Of a stretch of 20,369 bases of DNA, positions 6,851-14,134 are shown in pieces. Position 1 is the stretch's first letter. The number at the start of each line of letters is the position of its first letter. This DNA is from Deltaproteobacteria bacterium (GTDB lineage: Bacteria; Desulfobacterota_B; Binatia; UBA9968): NCBI GenBank assembly GCA_005879255.1, contig VBKY01000247.1, positions 1 to 20,369 of the forward strand, written 5' to 3'. Both the position numbers and the translations under genes were made by a program. Under the pieces are notes generated by a model. That model was not told the DNA's origin and did not search any database. It saw only the letters and a program-made list of their open reading frames with translations.

Positions 6851-7954
6851 ATGACGCGACTTTATTGGGCGAAGCTATTGGTGTTGTCGTGCTGTCTATA
6901 TTCGTTTGCGCCGGGTCATGCGGCGCAAGCTCCTGGTTGGAAGGCGGACTGGGAGGCCACGATCCGAGGCGCTGAAAAAGAGGGGCAGCTGGTGATCTAT
7001 GGCCCGCGCGGGCGCGATCAGGAAATACTCTATAGCGAGATATTTGCCAAGGCGTTCCCGAAGATCCGCGTTCAGTATACAGCTGGGCGGCTTAGCCAGT
7101 TGATCTCGCGCTTGATGGCCGAGCAGCGCGCCGGGGTTCGCCAGGTCGATCTCTTGTTGGGTGGGACGGATGTCTTGCTCGGAACTTTCAAGGACAAGGG
7201 GTTGCTCCAGCCGATTCGGCCGCTGCTGGTCCTACCCGAAGTGCTTGATCCGAGCGCGTGGTTCAAAGGCAAACTTTTGTTCGCCGACATTGAAGAAAAA
7301 TATATCGCCATGTACCGCGCGGTCCCTTATTCCTCGGCGTGCATCAATACCAATCTGATAAAACCCGGCGAGCTAAAAAGTTATTGGGATTTGGTCAATC
7401 CCAAGTGGAAGGGAAAAATCGCTTCGCAAGATTTCTCCAGCGGCAGCGCGCGCAATCAGATGTATGTGCTCTATATCCGTGAAGATCTCGGCCCCAAGTA
7501 TTTACGACGGCTGTTCGGCGAGATGGATGTTGTGATCTCGCGCAACGTCGTGCAGTTGGGCGACTGGCTGGCGCAGGGCAAATTCGCCATCGCCTTAGGC
7601 GGGGTCGACTGTCCCGATCTAGCGCTGAAAGGGTTGCCGGTGGCGACAATATTTCTCGAGGGCTTGGGCGCGGTGGGCGCCGGCAACGATCCGGCGTCGA
7701 TGCTGGCCACCGCGCCTCATCCCAACGCTTCGAAGGTTTTTCTCAATTGGGTGCTGAGCCGAGAAGGACAGATGGCGTTTCAAAAAATCACCAAGGAAAA
7801 CTCGCTGCGCATCGACATTCCCAAACAGGGGGTTGTTGATCCGGACTTGATGCTCGATCCGAAGCGCGACTACCTGTTTACCGGGCTGGAGGAGCACAAG
7901 AAAAAGATCAATGAGTTCGAGCCCTGGCTCGAGTCTCTGCTGCCGAAGAAATAG
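6851..7954 (+). CDS. Extracellular solute-binding protein, family 1 (paralogue of the preceding gene)
   Basis: ATG 6851 has GAGGA five bases upstream. The N-terminus is a signal peptide (LYWAKLLVLSCCLYSFAPGH, then AAQA). The mature protein follows the upstream paralogue block by block: APGWKADWEATIRGAEKEGQ versus KPGWQQQWEKIIQGAKKDGQ, SYWDLVNPKWKGKI versus SFWDFLNPKWKGKI, APHPNASKVFLNWVLSREGQ versus APHPNAARVFINWFLSRDGQ, and a shared LRIDIPK before the C-terminus. The proteins have clearly diverged, which points to an old tandem duplication with different ligands rather than a recent copy. It is very likely co-transcribed with the upstream gene (30-base gap). It also lacks neighbouring permease genes. 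Confidence 0.88.
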   Translation: MTRLYWAKLLVLSCCLYSFAPGHAAQAPGWKADWEATIRGAEKEGQLVIYGPRGRDQEILYSEIFAKAFPKIRVQYTAGRLSQLISRLMAEQRAGVRQVDLLLGGTDVLLGTFKDKGLLQPIRPLLVLPEVLDPSAWFKGKLLFADIEEKYIAMYRAVPYSSACINTNLIKPGELKSYWDLVNPKWKGKIASQDFSSGSARNQMYVLYIREDLGPKYLRRLFGEMDVVISRNVVQLGDWLAQGKFAIALGGVDCPDLALKGLPVATIFLEGLGAVGAGNDPASMLATAPHPNASKVFLNWVLSREGQMAFQKITKENSLRIDIPKQGVVDPDLMLDPKRDYLFTGLEEHKKKINEFEPWLESLLPKK

Positions 7955-7990
7955 GCTTGGAAAAATTCGTCGTAAATGCAAAGGTGGTTC

Positions 7991-8145
7991 ATGAAACTTG
8001 CAACCTGGAACGTTAATTCTCTTAAAGTGCGCTTGCCGCAGGTGCTGGAATTCCTCGCGGCGCAGAAACCGGATGTATTGGTCCTGTAGGAAAACAAACA
8101 TGAAAGATGGTAAGTTTTCGCTTTCGGATCTTAACACGGCCGGCA
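7991..8145 (+). pseudogene. xthA: Remnant of exodeoxyribonuclease III (xthA), 5' end only
   Basis: ATG 7991 opens [20 protein letters not shown] then [12 protein letters not shown], a very close match to the N-terminus of exonuclease III-family AP endonucleases, where the next residues should be QETK with the catalytic Glu. Here the Gln codon is TAG (8087-8089), followed by GAA AAC AAA. One extra base then shifts the frame, after which MKDGKFSLSDLNTAG (from 8100) continues the family pattern. The similarity stops near 8145, so more than 200 residues of the enzyme are missing. This is a decayed fragment left by deletion or rearrangement. It occupies much of the 251-base gap between the second binding protein and the small monooxygenase gene. 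A 10-bp palindrome, GCACCGGTGC (8150-8159), follows at its broken end. Confidence 0.85.
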
Positions 8146-8205
8146 CCACGCACCGGTGCTGGTGGAAATAGAGATTTGCAATCTTAACCGCAAAGAGGTG
8201 TTCGA

Positions 8206-8511
8206 ATGATTGTTGTTTCGAATCGGCTCCAAGTCGCCAAGGGACATGAAAAAGAGTTCGAAGAGCGCTTTGAGGGACGGGCGAGGCTCGTAGAAAACAT
8301 GCCTGGATTTGTGCGCTTGGAGATTTTACGGCCAGTTAAGAGTGACTACTATGTGGTATTGACTCATTGGCAGGACGAAGCATCGTTCCATGCATGGACA
8401 GAGAGCGCGGAGTTCAAAGAAGCGCACCGAAACCGGCCTCGGGCGGAGATATTTGCCGGTCCCAACGTTTTTGAGATGCATGAAATTATTCAACACGCTG
8501 AGAAGAGCTAA
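8206..8511 (+). CDS. Small ABM-family monooxygenase, possibly IsdG/HmoA-like heme-degrading
   Basis: A 101-aa protein with a good AAAGAGG ribosome site seven bases before ATG 8206. It is one antibiotic-biosynthesis-monooxygenase (dimeric alpha/beta ferredoxin-like) domain. The pattern MIVVSNRLQVAKGHEKEFEE, then MPGFVRLEILRP, YYVVLTHWQDEASFHAW and EFKEAHR is typical of the heme monooxygenase branch. The Asn-Trp-His triad of that branch is present as N6, W64 and H74; the 10-residue Trp-to-His spacing equals that of staphylococcal IsdI (N6/W66/H76). If it is such an enzyme it opens heme in the cytoplasm and releases iron. The two upstream binding proteins are of a fold sometimes used for iron, but a functional link is only a guess. 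Related quinol monooxygenases have the same fold, so activity is not settled. Confidence 0.82.
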   Translation: MIVVSNRLQVAKGHEKEFEERFEGRARLVENMPGFVRLEILRPVKSDYYVVLTHWQDEASFHAWTESAEFKEAHRNRPRAEIFAGPNVFEMHEIIQHAEKS

Positions 8512-8548
8512 AAAATTCCTGGCTGTCAACACGCTCTGGCTCTTCGCA

Positions 8549-9670
8549 TCAACTAAAATTATACAGCCGCGCGCAGTTGTCCCACAGATACTTCCTTTTG
8601 CTCTGATCGGAGAACGGCAGCTTCAGAAAAGTATCGATGGCGTGCGGATATTTAACATCGAGGTGCGGATAGTCGGTCGAGAAGACCATATTGTCTTCAA
8701 GACCGTATTCGGGGATATGCTTCGCCGTGATCTCGTCGCATTCCACCGCGCCGTAGCACTGACGTTGAAAGTATTCGAGCGGCGTCAGCTTTAGATACGG
8801 GTATTCCGCTTGACCCGTTGTCTCGGCGTATTCACCCATGCGCCAGAGGAGCCAAGGCGCCCAGGAACAATTTCCTTCCAAGAAGGCCACTTTCAATTTC
8901 GGAAAGCGCTCCATAACTCCGCCGAAGATCATGTCGCCGCAGGCGAGCATGTTGGCAAAAGGAAAACCGAAGGTATTGAACATCGAAAAAGTCGAGCAAA
9001 TGTGAAAGAAAGCCGGTTGTGGCAGATAGACCCGGCCGGCTTCGTGAAATCCCACCGGTAAGTTCAGCTTCTCGCACTCCGCCCACAGCGGATCGTAGTA
9101 CGGATCGCTCCATTTTTTATTATTCACGTGATTGGGACGGATGAAGATGCCGCGGAAACCGTAATCTTTGACCGTGCGGCGAATCTCTTCGATCGACCCG
9201 CTGATGTCGTGCGGCGCGACCATGGTAACGCCGAACATGCGCTTGGGATTCGTTTCGGCGAAGTCGTGCAGCCAGTCGTTGTAGGCGCGGGAGATGGCCG
9301 TGGCGAAATCCGGATCGAGGCCATCGATGCCAAGGGCCGTGAGGCCGCGCGTGGGAAACAAAACGGCTACGTCGAGACCTTCTTTGTCCATGGCCTGCAG
9401 TTGTGACACGCCGTCGAAATTTCTTTTGCCGGCGTCACCATACTTCTCTTCGAAAAACTCCTGGCGATATTTCGCCAGGGCGGGATTCTCCGGATTGCGC
9501 GGAATCGGCAAAGTCTTGCCCTCGACTTCGATGCCGAGATCTCTGAACGACCGATTGAGACCCTTGGGCGCGCGGTCGGCGTACTTGGGGTCGATATAGC
9601 GTTGCCATAGATCGGCCGGTTCGAAGACGTGCATGTCGGAATCCATCACTTTAAATCCGTTCTTAGCCAT
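8549..9670 (-). CDS. Amidohydrolase-2 family metal enzyme (ACMSD-like)
   Basis: The 373-aa protein on the minus strand has a strong AAGGAG-type ribosome site before its ATG at 9670. It has the TIM-barrel amidohydrolase-2 signature: D12-M-H14 at the N-terminus (the metal D/HxH position), H209 in VGFHEAG, the ERFPKLKVAFLEGNCSW segment (residues ~255-270), and D333 in FSTDYPHLD near the end. This group includes aminocarboxymuconate-semialdehyde decarboxylase, gamma-resorcylate decarboxylase and related C-C or C-N cleaving enzymes of aromatic breakdown. The substrate here is unknown. It is the second gene of a two-gene unit, 31 bases behind a TctC/Bug-type binding protein, suggesting that the binding protein senses or imports this enzyme's substrate. 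Its 3' end converges on the small monooxygenase with a 37-base gap. Confidence 0.88.
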   Translation of the reverse strand: MAKNGFKVMDSDMHVFEPADLWQRYIDPKYADRAPKGLNRSFRDLGIEVEGKTLPIPRNPENPALAKYRQEFFEEKYGDAGKRNFDGVSQLQAMDKEGLDVAVLFPTRGLTALGIDGLDPDFATAISRAYNDWLHDFAETNPKRMFGVTMVAPHDISGSIEEIRRTVKDYGFRGIFIRPNHVNNKKWSDPYYDPLWAECEKLNLPVGFHEAGRVYLPQPAFFHICSTFSMFNTFGFPFANMLACGDMIFGGVMERFPKLKVAFLEGNCSWAPWLLWRMGEYAETTGQAEYPYLKLTPLEYFQRQCYGAVECDEITAKHIPEYGLEDNMVFSTDYPHLDVKYPHAIDTFLKLPFSDQSKRKYLWDNCARLYNFS

Positions 9671-9701
9671 CCTCTTTCTCCTTAATTCGTGCTCGCTCAG
9701 T

Positions 9702-10796
9702 TTATTGCACGGGTGATAAGTACTTTAGCTCTTCTTTCATCCTGGGCGAGATCGAAAGAACCTCGCCGACCCACTTTTCGCTTTCTTCACCTGAAACATG
9801 GTTGATGTCGAGTTTCAGTTTGTTGGCCTGGGATAGAAAATCGCTGTCGGCCAACGTCGTCTTAAACGCCCGGCGAAGAATATCGAGCCGATCTTTTGGT
9901 GTGCTTGGAGCGACGGTTAAAGGTCGCGAGTATTCCATCTGTGCCATGTAGACGCGATAGGCGCGCAGATTGCCTTCGTCTTTGACCGCTTCGCTAACTA
10001 GCGTCACATTCCTGGCATCAGGATCGTCGATACGTGAATGGATAATGAAAGGAATCATGCGCTCGTCGCCTTTAGCGTCGAGCAGTTCCTTCTGTGTCGC
10101 CAGCACCGAGTCCCAGTTGGTGCAGAGGCCATCGACTTCGCGGCGTTGTAAGGCGATTCTGATCTGCGCCGTGCCTTGGTAACCGGAAACGACCGTGAAC
10201 TTCGTGCCGACCATCTTGTTCAGCATTAAGGGCATGTCGATGCTGTGCGAGCCCGGTCCGGTGCCGCCCATGCGCAGAGTCTTTCCCGACTTGACGATTT
10301 CGTCGATCGTCTTGACGCCGGTATATCCCATGATCAAGCAAACCGGCACGCTTTTGGTTGGCGCGCCGATCCAGCCGAATTTGCGCGCATCGAACTTTAC
10401 ATTGATATCGCCCATCGCCTGATTGAACACAAGCGCGCTGTTCCAGTTTCCGATCGTCAAGCCGTCGGGCTTGGCGTTATTGTAAAGATAATTCGCCGCG
10501 ACCAAGCTGCCAGCGCCGGTCATGTTGTCGACGACCGTGGTCGGACTGCCGGGAATATATTTGCCCATGTAGCGGGCGATGGTGCGCGTGTAGGTGTCGT
10601 AACCGCCGCCGGCCGCCTGACCGACGATGAATCGAATGGTTTTGTCTTTGTAAAAGTTTTGAGCGAGAGCGCGTTGGTAATTTGCTAGCACTAGGTTCAG
10701 GCCGAGCAACATCGCAACGAAGGCGAAAAGGTGCAATAGGCATCTGCTTTTTGAAACTTGCGCTCCGGATATCACAAATGGCCACCGTGACTTCAT
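9702..10796 (-). CDS. TctC/Bug-type tripartite tricarboxylate transporter substrate-binding protein
   Basis: A 364-aa protein. After a basic N-terminus it has a long hydrophobic stretch (LLHLFAFVAMLLGLNLVLA) and an ALAQ signal-peptidase site near residues 42-46. The mature protein starts with the family pattern NFYKDKTIRFIVGQAAGGGYDTYT, where the Bug family has 'I..iVp..pGGg.D', and continues with TVVDNMTGAGSLVAANYLYN and MGGTGPGSHSIDMPLMLN. Bug proteins are periplasmic receptors for organic acids and other anions. Most are encoded without their TctA/TctB membrane subunits, as is the case here. It is the first gene of the unit with the amidohydrolase. The start ATG 10796 has only a weak GAGAG ribosome site. 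The region upstream holds a dispersed repeat. Confidence 0.9.
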   Translation of the reverse strand: MKSRWPFVISGAQVSKSRCLLHLFAFVAMLLGLNLVLANYQRALAQNFYKDKTIRFIVGQAAGGGYDTYTRTIARYMGKYIPGSPTTVVDNMTGAGSLVAANYLYNNAKPDGLTIGNWNSALVFNQAMGDINVKFDARKFGWIGAPTKSVPVCLIMGYTGVKTIDEIVKSGKTLRMGGTGPGSHSIDMPLMLNKMVGTKFTVVSGYQGTAQIRIALQRREVDGLCTNWDSVLATQKELLDAKGDERMIPFIIHSRIDDPDARNVTLVSEAVKDEGNLRAYRVYMAQMEYSRPLTVAPSTPKDRLDILRRAFKTTLADSDFLSQANKLKLDINHVSGEESEKWVGEVLSISPRMKEELKYLSPVQ

Positions 10797-10873
10797 TAAG
10801 ATCTCTCACGAAATCCTGGGAGCCTAATCGACGCGTTCGGCATGACGTTTCAGTGTATTGTCATTCCGAGTGG

Positions 10874-10938
10874 AACGAGGAATCTTTCTCTATTCTCGAA
10901 ATCGACACTAGCGGATAAGGCGCCATTGTTGCAACTTC
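10874..10938 (+). repeat. 65-bp dispersed repeat, copy A
   Basis: This copy aligns without gaps to 13978-14042, with 51 of 65 positions identical by my hand count. Shared blocks are AACGAGGAATCT at the left, TTCTCG, ACTAG, GATAAG, and CAACTTC at the right end. It lies in the gap upstream of the Bug-type gene, in the same orientation as the other copy. The preceding TGTCATTCCGAGTGG also resembles widespread 'GTCATTCCGAG' intergenic repeats. The rest of the gap between 10797 and 10990 holds nothing else I recognise. Confidence 0.7.
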
Positions 10939-10990
10939 AGCGCGGAAGCTTGGTTGACATTGCATCATGGCTGGCATAGAAGGTGCCTCG

Positions 10991-11347
10991 ATGTTCTTTT
11001 GGAGGACCAGAAAGGGACGGCACGTCTCGTTTATTCTACAAACGTTTGTTCTGGGCTTGTTCCTTTGTGCCTCGCACCCCAAAATTTCCGCTCCAACTGC
11101 AGATTCTCTTCCCGTTCAGCAAAATACAATCGTTGCACCTAAAGATTTCGTGCAGAGTGCCCTAAACCGGGCGTTCAGAAGCGACAAAGGCCAGAATTCC
11201 CCCGCATTCTTGATAATCGGAGTTTTGGATGATGCTGTCGTTCGATCTGCTTCATTCCTCAGTACAAATTACAGTCAGAGACCTCATCGAAATATTGTTG
11301 TTGCGTGTTTTTTTATCCGCTCTCCCCCTCACAGCTGCAGTGTTTAG
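10991..11347 (+). CDS. Doubtful ORF with an N-terminal hydrophobic segment
   Basis: I do not recognise this product. From ATG 10991 (AAGGTG six bases upstream) it would be 118 aa: a basic start MFFWRTRKGRHVSF, a hydrophobic stretch ILQTFVLGLFLCAS that could be a signal or anchor, and a polar body with no known motif. The local sequence is visibly richer in A+T than its neighbours, and the last 40 codons overlap another small open frame (11229-11384) that looks equally plausible. It may be a real small exported protein, or a decayed gene whose frame has been broken. Confidence 0.3.
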   Translation: MFFWRTRKGRHVSFILQTFVLGLFLCASHPKISAPTADSLPVQQNTIVAPKDFVQSALNRAFRSDKGQNSPAFLIIGVLDDAVVRSASFLSTNYSQRPHRNIVVACFFIRSPPHSCSV

Positions 11348-11384
11348 CCGAATACTCAAAGACTATTCTGGGATCGCTCTATAA
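11229..11384 (+). CDS. Doubtful 51-aa ORF, predicted membrane helix
   Basis: ATG 11229 (second ATG 11232) follows CGGAG by six bases. The 51-aa product carries a hydrophobic stretch, LIEILLLRVFLSALPLTAAV, flanked by charged residues, which would form one membrane helix. It overlaps the end of the 10991 frame in a different phase, so at most one of them is likely to be translated there. No family is recognised. Confidence 0.25.
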   Translation: MMLSFDLLHSSVQITVRDLIEILLLRVFLSALPLTAAVFSRILKDYSGIAL

Positions 11385-11486
11385 TCATCGAGGCGAATTT
11401 CGCGCTAAACCGGGTGCGATCAAACGCAGGCCTGGTTGCCATCGATAGCCATTCGATAGGCGCGGTTATTTATTCAAAGGCAAACG

Positions 11487-11582
11487 ATGCTGAACGAATT
11501 GTCGAAGCACATGGATACTCTCATCCTTGGGTTTTTATTGATTGCCGCGATCTGGTTCATTATTTGGGTCAACAGGAAATGA
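11487..11582 (+). CDS. Candidate 31-aa single-helix membrane protein
   Basis: ATG 11487 has AAAGG six bases upstream. The product starts MLNELSKHMD, continues with the hydrophobic run TLILGFLLIAAIWFIIWV and ends NRK, a compact N-out/C-in type single membrane helix with a basic tail. Its stop overlaps an ATGA, but the frame opened there (to 11668) looks like chance. Small proteins like this are common but hard to prove from sequence. It sits in an AT-richer stretch 58 bases before the 97-aa hypothetical gene. No homologue family is recognised. Confidence 0.35.
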   Translation: MLNELSKHMDTLILGFLLIAAIWFIIWVNRK

Positions 11583-11640
11583 CTAAGATGACGAATGCAA
11601 CCAAAACAAACAAATTGAACTTTATACATGAGGAATTACA

Positions 11641-11934
11641 ATGGCTACCTTTGATGTTGCGCACATAACAGAAAACGGAGTTAACTTTATAATCGTCCCG
11701 ATGCATTCAAATTTCGGGTTTAAAACCGCACACGAGCAAAGCGCAGTCGTATCGAAACTCCAGTTACATGCCAATGCCGCTGGCTTGACGGGCACAGTGG
11801 TGCCGGTCTGGGACTCGGGGAATGGCCGGCTTGCGTTCGTTGCGCCTCCCGATCGCCATTTGTTTTTACGGCATATCGACCTCGGATACGTAGCTCAGAA
11901 AATCAACAAAGAACTTAGCTGGGAGGGTGATTAA
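11641..11934 (+). CDS. Hypothetical 97-aa protein
   Basis: ATG 11641 is preceded by GAGGAA with a seven-base spacing, a strong ribosome site. The 97-residue product begins MATFDVAHITENGVNFIIVP, has a mixed alpha/beta-like composition and ends KINKELSWEGD. There is no signal peptide or membrane segment, so it is probably cytoplasmic. Codon use is closer to the surrounding confident genes than in the preceding AT-rich stretch, which supports a real gene. I do not recognise the family. Its neighbours are the antiporter gene downstream (224-base gap) and doubtful small ORFs upstream, so context does not suggest a role. Confidence 0.65.
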   Translation: MATFDVAHITENGVNFIIVPMHSNFGFKTAHEQSAVVSKLQLHANAAGLTGTVVPVWDSGNGRLAFVAPPDRHLFLRHIDLGYVAQKINKELSWEGD

Positions 11935-12158
11935 ATCTTTTCTTCGCCCGATTTCGCGCGTGCATGCACGGGTCGCACTCTTAGACGTGCGCCTTGCCCG
12001 GCAATCGCGGATTGAGCGCCAGCGTCCCCGATGGTGGTCAGTCAGAACGGTAAACGTTTGTGCTGCCGCCAAGTAGTTTGCTCGGCGCACAATCGGAACC
12101 GCCGAGGTGTGGAATCGCGGCGGTTCTTCAATTCAGGTTTCAAATGGGAGAATAGAGC
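11935..12158. other. Intergenic region upstream of the antiporter gene, with a palindrome and a hairpin
   Basis: No gene is seen in these 224 bases. CGTGCATGCACG (11959-11970) is a perfect 12-bp palindrome that could be a protein-binding site. GAACCGCCG (12096-12104) and CGGCGGTTC (12118-12126) form a perfect 9-bp stem with a 13-base loop, 33 bases before the antiporter start. No T-run follows it, so it may act in the mRNA leader rather than as a terminator. Confidence 0.45.
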
Positions 12159-13877
12159 GTGCCGCATAGCGTAAGCCTGATCACCACGATCGCCGCCGCC
12201 TTGGGCCTCGCTTTGATCCTGGGCTTTATCGCTGCTCGCCTGAGATTGCCGCCGTTGGTTGGCTATTTGATCGCCGGCATCATCATTGGTCCCGCCACAC
12301 CCGGCTTTGTCGCCGATGTCGACCTCTCGCACCAGCTCGCCGAAATCGGCGTGATGCTGTTGATGTTCGGCGTCGGCTTGCATTTTTCGGTGGAAGATCT
12401 TTTAGCTGTGCGCCGCATCGCGTTGCCGGGCGCCGTCGTCCAGATCGCCGTTGCAACTTTACTCGGCACCGCCGTCGCCTCGACGTGGGGCTGGAGCGTC
12501 GCCGGAAGCATCGTTTTCGGCCTGGGTCTTTCGGTCGCGAGCACAGTCGTGCTTCTCCGGGCGCTGGAAAGTCGCGGCATTTTAGAAACGCTCAATGGCC
12601 GCATCGCCGTCGGCTGGCTTGTGGTCGAGGACTTGGCCATGGTCCTGGTGCTGGTGCTACTGCCGCCGCTTTCGACATGGCTCGGGGGGAACGCGCCGGT
12701 ACCCGCCGCGGGAGCCAGCGATCGGAGTCTACTGACGACTCTTGCGCTCACGCTCGGCCAAGTCACGGTCTTTATTGGCCTCATGCTGGTTGTCGGGCGA
12801 CGCGTTTTCCCGTGGTTGCTCTGGCAGGTTGCCGGCACGGGTTCGCGCGAGCTGTTTACCCTGTGCGTCGTCGCTGCCGCTGTCGGCATCGCCTACGGCT
12901 CGGCCGCGTTGTTCGGTGTATCCTTCGCGCTCGGCGCTTTTTTTGCCGGTATGGTCATGCGCGAGTCACCTTTGAGCTATCGGGCTGCCGAAGAATCGTT
13001 GCCTCTAAGAGACGCTTTTTCAGTGCTGTTTTTCGTTTCGGTAGGCATGCTCTTCGAACCGCAGGTGTTAATCCGGGAGCCGCTCCACGTGCTCGTGGTC
13101 ATTGCGATCATCATCGTCGGCAAATCCTTGGCGGCTTTTTTTCTCGTCCTGCTTTTTCGTTATCCGCTCAACACGGCGCTCACCGTCTCGGCGAGCTTGG
13201 CCCAGATCGGCGAGTTTTCTTTCATCCTCGCCGGGCTGGGAATTTCCCTCGGCCTTATGCCCGCTGAAGGCCAGAGCCTGATTCTCGCGGGCGCGATCAT
13301 CTCAATCGCCGTCAATCCGCTGGTGTTTCGCGCCGTCGAGCCCGCACAAAACTGGATTCGCGAGAGCTCGAAGCTGGCTCAATCGCTGGAGCGTTCCGAC
13401 GATCCGCTCGCGGCACTGCCGATGACCGTCGATCTCAAGCGGCTTACCGGGCAAGTTGTCTTGGTCGGCTACGGCCGAGTGGGCGGGCGCATCGGGGAAG
13501 CTTTGACCGCGCAGGGTATACCCTTTGTCGTGGCCGAGGAGAATCGCGAGATCGTTGAGAAACTGCGCGCAAAAGACATACCGGCGGTCTCCGGCGACGC
13601 CTCCGACCCTGCCGTGCTCATCCAGGCGCATATCCAACGCGCGCGCATGCTGGTGATTGCCACGCCGGACACACTTAACGTGCGGCGCATGATTGAAACC
13701 GCACGCGCGGTCAATCCCCGAGTTGAAATCATCGTGCGCACACACAGCGAGGAAGAGGCCGCGCTGCTGGAGAAGGAAAATGCCGGAACAGTTTTTTTCG
13801 GCGAGCACGAGCTCGCCCGCAGCATGATCCAGCACGTCTTGGAGCGCTACGCTGGTGCAACGGAGCGACATCACTAA
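12159..13877 (+). CDS. ybaL: CPA2 monovalent cation/H+ antiporter with RCK domain (YbaL/Kef type)
   Basis: The start is GTG 12159 with GGGAG eight bases upstream. The 572-aa protein matches E. coli YbaL closely at its start (SLITTIAAALGLALILGF, LRLPPLVGYLIAG, GPATPGFVADVDL, LMFGVGLHFSVEDLLAV). Residues 1-395 form a 12-13 helix Na+/H+-exchanger-type domain, with the conserved acidic pair E157-D158 in GWLVVEDLAMVLVLVLLP. Residues ~430-545 form an RCK/TrkA-N Rossmann domain with G437-Y-G439-R-V-G442 for nucleotide binding. A short tail carries FGEHELARSMIQHVLERY. The role is K+(or Na+)/H+ exchange in the inner membrane, gated by nucleotide or thiol metabolites in Kef relatives. It appears to be a single-gene unit, bounded outside by two direct repeat copies. 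Its housekeeping character stands apart from the catabolic neighbours. Confidence 0.93.
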   Translation: MPHSVSLITTIAAALGLALILGFIAARLRLPPLVGYLIAGIIIGPATPGFVADVDLSHQLAEIGVMLLMFGVGLHFSVEDLLAVRRIALPGAVVQIAVATLLGTAVASTWGWSVAGSIVFGLGLSVASTVVLLRALESRGILETLNGRIAVGWLVVEDLAMVLVLVLLPPLSTWLGGNAPVPAAGASDRSLLTTLALTLGQVTVFIGLMLVVGRRVFPWLLWQVAGTGSRELFTLCVVAAAVGIAYGSAALFGVSFALGAFFAGMVMRESPLSYRAAEESLPLRDAFSVLFFVSVGMLFEPQVLIREPLHVLVVIAIIIVGKSLAAFFLVLLFRYPLNTALTVSASLAQIGEFSFILAGLGISLGLMPAEGQSLILAGAIISIAVNPLVFRAVEPAQNWIRESSKLAQSLERSDDPLAALPMTVDLKRLTGQVVLVGYGRVGGRIGEALTAQGIPFVVAEENREIVEKLRAKDIPAVSGDASDPAVLIQAHIQRARMLVIATPDTLNVRRMIETARAVNPRVEIIVRTHSEEEAALLEKENAGTVFFGEHELARSMIQHVLERYAGATERHH

Positions 13878-13977
13878 CCGTGCTCACGCGGCCATTTTGA
13901 CGATCCTCGACAGGGTCAGATAAGTCAACAAAGATAGTCAAGTTATCAAAGCCTGACCATGTGTCATTTCAGTATAT

Positions 13978-14042
13978 AACGAGGAATCTCTCTTTGTTCT
14001 CGCAATGGAGACTAGTCGATAAGCTGCCGTCATTTCAACTTC
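13978..14042 (+). repeat. 65-bp dispersed repeat, copy B
   Basis: This is the direct-orientation partner of the repeat at 10874-10938, gap-free over 65 positions with 14 mismatches by hand count. It lies in the 257-base gap between the antiporter and the DUF1989 gene. Outside the repeat, the gap contains only AT-rich sequence and a possible promoter at 14073. Confidence 0.7.
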
Positions 14043-14072
14043 GACACGAGTAAGGACAGGATAAATTAGAGC

Positions 14073-14101
14073 TTGACTCTTCTAGTATTCTGTTCTTTAT
14101 G
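14073..14101 (+). promoter_or_regulatory. Possible promoter for the DUF1989 / binding-protein pair
   Basis: TTGACT (14073-14078) is separated by 17 bases from TTTATG (14096-14101). The -35 box is near consensus; the -10 box is poor. If used, transcription would begin just after the first in-frame ATG (14099), which favours the later ATG 14135 as the start of the next gene. Confidence 0.3.
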
Positions 14102-14134
14102 CTTCAAGAAAAGTGCAATAAGAGGTTTTGGAGA

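Noticed and set aside
8087..8089. TAG recoded as an amino acid in the xthA fragment
   Set aside because: A frame shift follows within a few codons and the rest of the gene is missing, so simple decay is the better explanation.
8491..8535. 9-bp direct repeat CAACACGCT and GAAGAGC/GCTCTTC stem at the convergent gene ends as a two-way terminator
   Set aside because: The stem is only seven pairs with a loop over 25 bases and lacks a proper T-run, too weak to call.
12485..13267. 260-codon plus-strand frame inside the antiporter gene
   Set aside because: It is another phase of the confident YbaL-type gene; the product is Arg-rich and unlike any family.
13878..14134. Guanidine-I (ykkC) riboswitch upstream of the DUF1989 gene
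   Set aside because: Looked for because some DUF1989 genes are guanidine-regulated. None of the conserved ykkC sequence blocks could be seen; the gap is mainly a dispersed repeat.
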